Assembly (NCBI GenBank): GCA_016928095.1
Contig: JAFGLL010000096.1
Coordinates: 1 to 34,352, forward strand
Direction: 5' to 3'
DNA: 34,352 nucleotides
Origin: Thermoplasmatota archaeon
Lineage (GTDB): Archaea > Thermoplasmatota > Penumbrarchaeia > Penumbrarchaeales > Penumbrarchaeaceae
In this document: piece by piece, positions 28,101 through 34,352 of the stretch
Layout of the letters: each line of letters opens with the position of its first letter
Numbering within the stretch: the stretch's first letter is position 1
The notes under the pieces: model-generated
Seen by the model: only the letters and a program-made list of their open reading frames with translations
Database searches by the model: none
Told to the model about the DNA's origin: nothing
Program-made: the position numbers and the translations under genes

Positions 28101-29019
28101 CTTTGTCAACCCTGAACTTCCTTCCGATGTAATTGTTCCTGTAATTCAGTTCTCCTTCGAAAACGGGGATGACCTTGACGTTCAAAGTGTGGATCCCGAG
28201 AGATCGGGGTTCATCTTCAGATACATCCCATTTGAACTCGAAAACCATGTATTCACCGTTCTTGAGCTCTCCGTAGTCACCATAGTCCTCATCATGAGGT
28301 TGTTTGGAAGAACTATAATGTGTGTACTTTACATCCGTGAACTCAAGTGGATCATCGGAGTCGAATATCCTGAGATTGGATATTCGGTTGCCGGATTCTT
28401 CCGCGAAGTGTACGGTTTCCATGTCGGATCCGTAATTATCTACCTGGATGGAGATATAGAAAGGACCGTCCTCGAATATGGTGTCACCAGCCGTTGTTCC
28501 ATCGCTCTTAAGGATCTGTATCCGGGTCACTGCAAGGTCAGGAAGATCTCCTGTTACGAAAGATTTGGTCAGCTCATTGCTCAGGAGAACAATGGAGGTT
28601 CCTCCTTCCAACACGGATGTGACCGTTACCTTGAAAAGGTTCGGTATGTCAGGTCCGGAGATGTCTATCCTGACCTCTTCACCCGGACCCCATCCATTAT
28701 CACCCGACAGATCGTAATAGCTGCTTTTTATCTTGGGTCCAATGGAGGGGGCGCTGACGATGATCTGCGAGTTCATACCATCAAGGATGTCGCCACCCTT
28801 ATGAACGATCACCAGGTCATTCCCTTGAACGGTGGCCCAGAGGTCAACGTACAGGGCGTCCTCTCCCTCGTCGATATTGGCTGTCCACAGTGCAATACTT
28901 CCAGCAAGCATCACTGATATGCCTAGTAAAAGGATCGTCCCTATGGCCTCGGAAACACCAAGGATACGTTTAAAAGATGGATCACCAGGGCCTTTCTTAA
29001 TATGAGCAGAGCTCCGCAT
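22171..29019 (-). CDS. Giant pilin-like surface protein with CARDB-like repeats, VWA domain and C-terminal TM (paralog)
   Basis: 2282 aa; N-term LGVSEAIGTILLLGISVMLAGSIALW; MIDAS MMLDTSVSM encoded at 24295-24312; C-term ILSSLLIAAPMAFLAVSRRRG. Confidence 0.85.
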   Translation of the reverse strand: MRSSAHIKKGPGDPSFKRILGVSEAIGTILLLGISVMLAGSIALWTANIDEGEDALYVDLWATVQGNDLVIVHKGGDILDGMNSQIIVSAPSIGPKIKSSYYDLSGDNGWGPGEEVRIDISGPDIPNLFKVTVTSVLEGGTSIVLLSNELTKSFVTGDLPDLAVTRIQILKSDGTTAGDTIFEDGPFYISIQVDNYGSDMETVHFAEESGNRISNLRIFDSDDPLEFTDVKYTHYSSSKQPHDEDYGDYGELKNGEYMVFEFKWDVSEDEPRSLGIHTLNVKVIPVFEGELNYRNNYIGRKFRVDKELTPVIIHGPDPGIYDIYFSDEAPNSGEEITVTVIVQNSGDEPITQDMGVTMIVTTFEPKMYHEGEDVAISYANNEVYDWRMDKEGYSGKWRSEVSQSAGPLSNDEMFPTCVRTDLELLPGAYLFYYFSLEARVDVPGGKQRVYAVVDAYNEMGDEQAIDHYSITSEKPSGDVPRDNIGLRELQVLPRILLVDDDEALTESYGDMTSAVLESLIGAGVTVDKTYTTQQVFDEGDPRDAPAFSYNQEEIAAPAMEDYDIVIWVTGYKKDPLTNSPNDPETGIGGNVQELIKYLDSNRYLMIVGTDPFDGLMKYFQMEEGLYTTNQLITSNDPQSMDASDLLYKYLGIHKVWTDVKVSSSEEIPRFYSMDIYVDLMARIDTTQNILMISHEEGDPLDGDTTSIVISDQGGVIVFSDTYSGLTETSGEEWSSGTFVTIPLSIFSYDHLYDIEITSERESGSSVIIYKNKLNIPPSGPEDPSLTLINYHQDGVLPRDFDIVLLDPSEDNTDMDLFTPRDTIVEDIFEIPIGILTNQEESGKETAMFNSVRAFSTPDPVRLGASYKSVVMAWDVTQIKYLNEKIDLFSNVLKWFDWEVEVGRDLAVTRMNLYVLREEGSGWMHPVDEDNPPKYLDTILIEAYIRNNGPNMESSSVVFYVTGPDGMEVPITPDIPYPDGYPEADIEQDEDDNPYDINGLSGGGTEIKIYKLWLAVGVGTYTFRVVVDPYTLITEISEDNNDISYSTSTITSFITKNNILVVDDDMSDDNFPSGMEKSIKDKRLISYSMIGGEPSLAVIETLVSLEMVEIEDYYEHEVTNTFIDDVWGYDSGLTIFDLKRYNSVIWITGGSGLDDDISRETFTDKDLEAIKKYLDGNYPEAKYLPEDHHENLMVIGNNFMTDLTASEDEIIFSDGTTMGLFDIIQNYFGIKAVAGETVMADSLEGPKDGTPIDKVFFGIDFPEFVTSFNVSSLTIYAPATPDPYARSVEGLYAGPSADGVLASIQYAYDDTDITPDDVLDDKNFRVVLHSWELTRSSWTSDETPLMELLYLPLHWFETPEDEPELVGRSCDIGLERESTEVESNILTPVIGNSYVIHTRVANIGGASGGGTVRFTDGNTLFQSENIYLNPDTTTTIEAIWKPLYAGERTITIWIDKYNDALEVFDVLNNVPSMVIEVYFFWDDMESGDGNWDHDSTIQMINGEGTLDYMAEPTYTNIEDEWSSMNGFHVNTEVENTVVQGEFYSSPNSFYMYEPNLAGTTRKDIDLVMMLDTSVSMSGNPIADMKIAAKNIVDLLAPDDRLAIFTFNTDSSNPDPMVRQTFTYMTDPNRASTMDLIDSLTATGFTPLWDSIGATISYAEENKRAGEVYIAAITLTAGDDIGSNGREDGSDDYCPGSEPGTTYLDHTWGVDTGSKWGDSDTTYVDQDTNSGHDIWRVGGDSVPLTGAWLDLNDHTRTGLIHAPIPVFTVGLGIDPHEEDPESPGIGLYYPFTSEYDLWQIAETSGAQYHYAPDSSSLDTIFRDIFLHVEAEAEASTRGEEPTRAAGPWTDGNEIPGDKWMETNTIDLTYADSAWMTFKNKYNMKVGANGGVIQVGTYNGIQWVWEYIQPDQPYTGNFLVDAWGTVGLKDGLGGDMRWCYNGMSGGGTLGWDHVSVNLDGYTGNEIRVRFLYKYLDGGTGYGWMIDDMSIKISTDDENTNKGSSTDGWRLQVGSIITGTTYSGTHAWWVGDVNVGGDLMSGVDNSLYTRQIDLTNARTAILEARFRFNIDTGSGRPPDGFRVEVSTDNKQTWVPLNLGVRAAWGVSGTGDDNEDGIIDSKSYTGLDLEGKGKNWVHSSTLTRLNTDLAAFIGNVINIRFRLVTNTDLTHYADNTKDMGIYIDDVFICGTSLSSTRGGTDVDTSGDIQEEGDPAVPDMFREFVDPKNDGKPYTSGTDDILTGDDLDAPECRTDVEGRNDAIPWILSSLLIAAPMAFLAVSRRRGIP

Positions 29020-29056
29020 AACTATATCTCCCTTGGACTTTGAGCCTGGAAAATGC

Positions 29057-29084
29057 TATATAACCCCTTCCGGGTAATAACCCG
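29057..29084 (-). promoter_or_regulatory. Putative promoter of the giant-protein operon with adjacent palindrome
   Basis: TATATAA (29057-29063, TTATATA on minus strand) about 38 nt upstream of the ATG; CGGGT-AATA-ACCCG inverted repeat at 29071-29084. Confidence 0.5.
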
Positions 29085-29129
29085 AATATTACCATTTACC
29101 GTGTTATCAAGACACCAAGGAGTACGATC

Positions 29130-31208
29130 TCAATTCCAATCTTCTGCCTCATCGTTCAGGTCCATTGAGAACTCCATATCCCCCATGTAGGCATCGTAAT
29201 CGGCCCTGAAGACCGGGTCCAGAAGGACCTCCTTTGCCTTGTTGACACGGACCATCTCCTCCGCTGCCTCATGAGGATCTATCTCCTTGTGATGCGCCAC
29301 CCTGTCCGGGTGGAAATAGGCTGCGAGCTGCCTGTACTTCTTCTTGACCTCGGCGTCCGTAGCAGTGGGTTCCAGGCCCAGGACCTCGTAGAGGTTGTAA
29401 TCAAAATCGAACTTGCCATCGTCGTAATCTATCCTGGCGTCGTTCTCGGATGCACTGTGCTTGGCGGCGACATCCTCGTACAGCTCCCTTATCTTCCTGG
29501 CCATCTCCTCCGCCTGGGATGCGGACATGGTCTGGTCCTCGTTTATCACGAAATCGTCAGCCCTTCTCAGTTTCTTGGAAAGCATTATGATAACGAAAAC
29601 CAAAATAACGATGATCATTGCCACCAGCAACGGAATGGCGATGGTCAGGAAGGTGGTGCTCGTAACAAGGTCGATGAACTTATTGTCATTCTCGTTGACC
29701 GGAACGTCACGTACCGTGAAGCTGAATGTCACCTCGTCCTCCTCGTCACCGTCCGATACCGACATCCTGACCGAATGCACTCCACTGGTCAGGGTGAACA
29801 GCGTCTTGTTGAACAACTCACTGGTGGAATATGGTTGGATGTCATCGTCGATATACCATTCGAAGTCCATCTTTGAAAGGGGATCGTCGGGGTCGACCAC
29901 CCAATCGGTCCCGGATATCAGAATGCTCTGGTTCTTGAAGAACTCCCTTCCGTCCACTATGGTCGGGACAAAGGCCCGGGGGCCCTGGTTGATATCCACC
30001 GGGAACACGCGTGAGATGTTCTCGTTCCCGAGTACGTCGGAGGCCCTGAACTGAAGGGATGTGTTCCCCTTTCCTTCTACACCGACCGCGGTGCCTCGGA
30101 CAACTATCACCCTGTCGTCCCCCACATCCATGACATCGAGCCAATCGTTCCAAGTACCGTTCTTGAAAACCCTGTACATCACGGAGGAACTGTCAACGAA
30201 GAGCTTGTTCTTGGGTCTCTCAGTGACCGTTATCTCCCATTCGAACTCCTCATCGGTCTCCTTGGTGGCTGGATATCTCAAGGTTATGTCGGGAGAAAGG
30301 CCGTCTATCCCTATACTGAACTCCCATTGGGTCACCTTGACCTTCCAGTCCTCGGGCATCCCGGGTATGTCCATCATCAGGTGGATGCTGTCATCAGCAA
30401 GATCAGGTACCTGCAGGTCGGAGGCGAACCCTCTCTCATCCAGGGTCATATTCCATGTGGACATGCCATCGGTAAGTATCACATCGATACCCGGAAGCAG
30501 GGGTGAATAGACCGAAAGGTATTCGGTCAGATGCCAGTAACGGAACTTTATTCCACTAACCGATATGGTCGAGTTCGACCGGACCTGATCACCCTCCTCA
30601 ACCTGCTCCCCTTTCCCGTTCTCAACGATGATGCCGTAAGGCTCAAGTGTCCCGTGTACGATGATCTTGAGCTCGGAAACGGCGTCCACATCCTGCGTGG
30701 TGGAGTTCATGGATAGCGTGGGAAGCAGGGTGAACTGTCTATCATAGCTCCAATCCATGTGGAAGAAGGCCTTGAAGAAGAAGGTTGTGTTGACGTCATC
30801 GTAGGAAAAACCCACTCCGCTGATGTCCATCTGTCCGACCAGAAACTCCTGGGTGATCCCTGTCGTTACCATGTCCCAATGGAACAAGGTCTGAGATGAG
30901 GCACCTACCTTTATCCTTACCCCGAGGGAATCCAGGGAAGTGGAGTTGACATCATGGAAGATGAAGGATATGTTGTAATCCCTGTGCCCGGCCAGACAAA
31001 TATTGTTATCTGAACCTACACCATCGACAATTCCTGAATAGAGGACGGGAGAGCGGGTGGAGGAAGCCTCTCCCTGTATTGGTGCCTGGACAAGGAGACA
31101 TAGAGATAGAATGGACAGTATGATGTATCTATAGATGGATCTCGTCATGGGATTCCCTGCTATCATAGATGGGGGGCGCTCGCCAACACCTTGCATCCTT
31201 GCGTTCAC
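29130..31208 (-). CDS. Membrane protein: signal peptide, Ig/cadherin-like ectodomain, TM, cytosolic J-domain
   Basis: IYRYIILSILSLCLLVQAPIQGEA signal-like; FLTIAIPLLVAMIIVILVFVIIMLSKKLRR TM; YEVLGLEPTATDAEVKKKYRQLAAYFHPDRV...VNKAKEVLLDPVFRADYDAYM J-domain with HPD. True start may be MTRSIY at 31148. Confidence 0.85.
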   Translation of the reverse strand: MNARMQGVGERPPSMIAGNPMTRSIYRYIILSILSLCLLVQAPIQGEASSTRSPVLYSGIVDGVGSDNNICLAGHRDYNISFIFHDVNSTSLDSLGVRIKVGASSQTLFHWDMVTTGITQEFLVGQMDISGVGFSYDDVNTTFFFKAFFHMDWSYDRQFTLLPTLSMNSTTQDVDAVSELKIIVHGTLEPYGIIVENGKGEQVEEGDQVRSNSTISVSGIKFRYWHLTEYLSVYSPLLPGIDVILTDGMSTWNMTLDERGFASDLQVPDLADDSIHLMMDIPGMPEDWKVKVTQWEFSIGIDGLSPDITLRYPATKETDEEFEWEITVTERPKNKLFVDSSSVMYRVFKNGTWNDWLDVMDVGDDRVIVVRGTAVGVEGKGNTSLQFRASDVLGNENISRVFPVDINQGPRAFVPTIVDGREFFKNQSILISGTDWVVDPDDPLSKMDFEWYIDDDIQPYSTSELFNKTLFTLTSGVHSVRMSVSDGDEEDEVTFSFTVRDVPVNENDNKFIDLVTSTTFLTIAIPLLVAMIIVILVFVIIMLSKKLRRADDFVINEDQTMSASQAEEMARKIRELYEDVAAKHSASENDARIDYDDGKFDFDYNLYEVLGLEPTATDAEVKKKYRQLAAYFHPDRVAHHKEIDPHEAAEEMVRVNKAKEVLLDPVFRADYDAYMGDMEFSMDLNDEAEDWN

Positions 31209-31392
31209 TTGCGTCGGGAACTCCTGATTAGCTTAATAAGTTTATGTAATCTGCGGTTGCAGGGAACAAGACCCCGTGAACCGTCGTTGACCGGTAAATG
31301 ATGCGAACAAAACGTATTAATCAAAGTCTATCATATAGGTTTCGACCCAGGTCTGAACAACAGGCAGGTTTCCCCGAGACGGTGTATTATCC

Positions 31393-32871
31393 ATGGACGA
31401 TGTGATAGAGACGAAGACCATATTCACTTGCCCGCATTGTTCTGGCAAGTTCAAGGTCGTTATGATGGGTAAACCAAAAGCTTACAAGTGTCCCACATGC
31501 AAGGGAACGGTCACGGTGTTCACCGACAGAACGGTCCAACCTGGCGATCTCACGGTATCAAAGGAGGTCCATGGTCCCAGGCTGGCCCATCAAACCCCTG
31601 AAAGTACATCCAAGTTACCTTTCAGCGAGATGCCTGTCGATGACACTTCCCAACAGAACGAGGAGGAGCGTAGGCTCTTCTCGGAGATAATGGAACAGGT
31701 CAAGGAGATCAGGGCGAAACAGGTCATGGCCGGAATGGAAGGGACCAGGGAGGATGTTCAGAGCCTTAAAGAGGAGATAGTGCAGCTGAGGAACAGGATC
31801 TCAACTCTCCAGGAGGAACTCAGGAAAGCACGGTTCCAGTCTTCAAAGGATGTAGCATCGGCCCCGAACGAGAACCTCGAAAACCTGATCTCACAGCTGA
31901 AGACAAGGATACTATCCCAGGCTGACATCATATCGAACCTCCAGAAAGAAAAAGAGAAATTGGAACTTGATTGGGCGGAGATGGCATCCACAAGGAACAA
32001 GGACGAGGAGATCTCGCAAATGGAAGATCTTCGGACCATGCTGGAGCAAAGGGAGGTAGAGATCAACGAGAGGGAACTTGTCCTTGACACCCGTGAAGCC
32101 GCCCTGAATGAACAGGAAAAGAATAACGAGAAGGACCGGGAAGCAGGAGGGGAGTTCAAGAGAGAGCTTGATATGTACCAGGTCAAGCTGGAGGAGAGAG
32201 CTGTCGCCCTTTCCAACGAGAAAGAGGACCTGGAAAGGATAAAGCTGGAATATGCACACGTCCATGACCTGGCAGAGGATCTGAAGACCAAGGAAAGGGA
32301 ACTGGACGAAAGGGAGGAGAGCCTGCACGATATGGAAAAGGACCTGATGGTAGCCCATGGAAACCAGAAGCAGACAGAGATGATGTTGGGAGCGATCAAG
32401 GAAAAGGAAAAGGTCCTCACCATCAGAGAAAAGGGGCTTGACGAGAGGGAAGAGGCACTTGTAAGGTCCAATCATGATCTCAACGAGCTGAAAAGGTCGC
32501 TAGCGGCTAAACAGGTGGAAATGGACCTCAGGGAGAAGGGACTTCGTCCGGTAGAAGGGGACCTGCAGAAAAGGGAAGAGGAGCTTCGGTCCGCTTCCCT
32601 GAAATGGAAGAACTTCGCAAGGCAGCTGAAGGACTACAAGGAGGAGCTCGCAAGAGCCTCCGAGGAACTGGGTTCAAGGGAAAAGGACCTATTGGAACGG
32701 GAAGATAAGGTAAGCTTTGCCTGGGAGAGATTGAAAACGCTAAAGGATATGATGGCACAGAGGATGAAAGCCGATGGCGATAAGGATATGGGGGGGCCTT
32801 CTCTAAAAGAAGGCAGGAAAAGGGGTGGAGATCAAGCTGCCGGTCAAGTGGGATCGGGGGAACCTGTTTGA
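31393..32871 (+). CDS. Zinc-ribbon coiled-coil protein
   Basis: FTCPHCSGKFKVVMMGKPKAYKCPTCKGTVTVF at the N-terminus; long heptad-rich E/K/R/L region afterwards. Confidence 0.8.
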   Translation: MDDVIETKTIFTCPHCSGKFKVVMMGKPKAYKCPTCKGTVTVFTDRTVQPGDLTVSKEVHGPRLAHQTPESTSKLPFSEMPVDDTSQQNEEERRLFSEIMEQVKEIRAKQVMAGMEGTREDVQSLKEEIVQLRNRISTLQEELRKARFQSSKDVASAPNENLENLISQLKTRILSQADIISNLQKEKEKLELDWAEMASTRNKDEEISQMEDLRTMLEQREVEINERELVLDTREAALNEQEKNNEKDREAGGEFKRELDMYQVKLEERAVALSNEKEDLERIKLEYAHVHDLAEDLKTKERELDEREESLHDMEKDLMVAHGNQKQTEMMLGAIKEKEKVLTIREKGLDEREEALVRSNHDLNELKRSLAAKQVEMDLREKGLRPVEGDLQKREEELRSASLKWKNFARQLKDYKEELARASEELGSREKDLLEREDKVSFAWERLKTLKDMMAQRMKADGDKDMGGPSLKEGRKRGGDQAAGQVGSGEPV

Positions 32872-32891
32872 AATGACAGGGAGGGATCCAG

Positions 32892-34352
32892 ATGTCGGAA
32901 GGTTTAACACCAGAAGGTAATGGGACGGATATAAGAACGGACGGGACCGGGGCAACGGGCAACTGGGGTGCGGGAAATGCACCTCCGGGGAACGATGTTG
33001 CGGATGATAGGATCATGAAGATGCAGGCAAAGCTTAGAGAGAAACTTGCAGCTCTGAAGGATCGGGAGGAGGAGCTCGATAGAAGGGATGATACGGTCTC
33101 CGAATTGGAACAGCGTCTATCCGAGGAGAAAGAGCAGCTCCAGAACTACCGATCAGAGCTGGAATCATACGGTAAGCAGCTGGAGGAAAGAGCGACAGCG
33201 TTCCGGGAGAATGAGAGGGCTACCCTGGCGGAGAACAGTGAGGGACAGGACAAGGAGGGAACACTTCAGGATACAGAATTCATAACCAGTCTCCAGGAGG
33301 AGAACTCTTCTCTGAAAGCCCGGTTGGCCGAGCTGGAGGCGAATGCATCCTCCGGAGAGGGAGAGGGAACGGTCAAGGGGGAAGGTCCAGAGGGAGAGAT
33401 ACGAACCTCCCCTGCCGAGCTTGAAAGGATGAGAAATGAGCTCGAGGGATACAGAGCCTCACTGGAGCGATACAGGGATCAGCTTGCCGCAAGCGGTGAG
33501 GAATTGACCCGGAAGGAGCAGGAGCTCAACTCCAGAGAGGAGGAGAAGGAAAGCAAGGACAGATCGACCATCGAGAGGATGCAGGGCATCATTCTCAAAC
33601 TCCAGGAGGAGAACTCCAGGCTGAAGAAGGATAGGGAAGAGATGGACCAGAAGGACTCCGCGGAACAGAACAGGAAGCTCGAGGAGATAGAGGAGAAGAA
33701 GAGAAAGCTCGAGGAGTTCCACCATCAGCTCGAGGTCTATAGAAAACAGCTTGACGACCACAAGAAGCAGATAGATGAGAGAATGAAAGCGGAGGACCAG
33801 GAGAAGGAGCAGGAGATGACCGATCTGAAAAAGGAGAACATGGAACTGATTGACAGGATATCCTCTCTTGAGAATAAATTCCCGACCGAGGAAAAGGAGA
33901 ACAATGAGGCGCAGGACCGGGAGAGAGAACTGCAGGAGGAGAAGGCAGGGCTCGCCAGGCAGAAGGAGCAGCTGGAGACCTACCGCTCCCAACTGGAGGA
34001 TTACCGCTCGCAGCTGGAACAGCAGAGGGCACAGATCGAGGAAAGGGCGAAGGTGGAGGACAACAATACAGATGATAAAATAGAGAAGCTCCAGGGGGTC
34101 ATCCTGAAGGTCCAGGAGGAGAACGCGTCCCTCAAAAAGCAACTGAAGCAGATCGAACAGAAAGGAACCCTGGATGGTATCGACCAGGAACAGCGGATCA
34201 AGACGGAAATGACCGAAATAGAGGAGGAGAAGGCAGGGCTCGCCAGGCAGAAGGAGAAACTGGAGACCTACCGCTCCCAACTGGAGGATTACCGCTCGCA
34301 GCTGGAGCAGCAGAGGACTCAGATCGAGGAAAGGGCGAAGGTGGAGGACAAC
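32892..34352 (+). CDS. Coiled-coil protein, open at the window end (absent from the ORF track)
   Basis: ATG at 32892, 487 codons read through without a stop to 34352: MSEGLTPEGNGTDIRTDGTGATG...MKMQAKLREKLAALKDREEELDRRDD...; starts 20 nt after the preceding stop. Confidence 0.85.
   Translation, partial: MSEGLTPEGNGTDIRTDGTGATGNWGAGNAPPGNDVADDRIMKMQAKLREKLAALKDREEELDRRDDTVSELEQRLSEEKEQLQNYRSELESYGKQLEERATAFRENERATLAENSEGQDKEGTLQDTEFITSLQEENSSLKARLAELEANASSGEGEGTVKGEGPEGEIRTSPAELERMRNELEGYRASLERYRDQLAASGEELTRKEQELNSREEEKESKDRSTIERMQGIILKLQEENSRLKKDREEMDQKDSAEQNRKLEEIEEKKRKLEEFHHQLEVYRKQLDDHKKQIDERMKAEDQEKEQEMTDLKKENMELIDRISSLENKFPTEEKENNEAQDRERELQEEKAGLARQKEQLETYRSQLEDYRSQLEQQRAQIEERAKVEDNNTDDKIEKLQGVILKVQEENASLKKQLKQIEQKGTLDGIDQEQRIKTEMTEIEEEKAGLARQKEKLETYRSQLEDYRSQLEQQRTQIEERAKVEDN
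33936..34352 (+). repeat. Two near-identical 129-bp in-frame repeats, period 288 bp
   Basis: 33936-34064 and 34224-34352, EEKAGLARQKE..LETYRSQLEDYRSQLEQQR.QIEERAKVEDN; about 5 mismatches counted by eye. Confidence 0.9.

Noticed and set aside
28078-28917. 279-aa plus-strand ORF and other plus-strand ORFs within 15.6-29.0 kb
   Set aside because: Antisense to the giant surface genes, whose frames are continuous and carry recognisable domains.
31758-32471. Serine-rich minus-strand ORF of 237 aa (and 31912-32475)
   Set aside because: Antisense shadow of the zinc-ribbon coiled-coil gene; low-complexity composition.
33459-34280. Leucine-rich minus-strand ORF of 273 aa
   Set aside because: Antisense shadow of the plus-strand coiled coil; E/K/Q-rich codons read as L/F/S-rich in reverse.

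Overview
The window is archaeal chromosomal DNA. The main evidence is an NMD3-family gene, TATA-like promoters with little or no leader, and class III (pilin-type) signal sequences; Thermoplasmatota-like affiliation is only a guess. The left 10 kb is an accessory region. It holds two type II toxin-antitoxin pairs (RelE-like and PIN-like), a GT2 glycosyltransferase pair in which one partner has lost the DxD motif, GT2 and gmd gene remnants, an ATGA-coupled C39-like cysteine protease plus unknown protein, a gmd/SDR nucleotide-sugar pair, a cupin, a copied structured intergenic element, and two degenerate short-period repeat arrays. The middle (10.3-13.9 kb) is housekeeping: a bacterial-type metK, ahcY and NMD3. 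The right side (13.9-31.2 kb) is a large minus-strand cluster and the strongest candidate for an undescribed system. It encodes a secreted-ectodomain/TM/J-domain protein, two giant paralogous proteins (about 2280 and 2195 aa) with pilin-type N-termini, CARDB-like repeats, a VWA domain with MIDAS motif and a C-terminal TM, and two small pilin-like proteins that are ATGA-coupled. Transcribed divergently from this cluster are a zinc-ribbon coiled-coil protein and a second coiled-coil protein that runs off the window end inside a near-identical 129-bp repeat. All assignments come from reading motifs by eye; no database searches were run.
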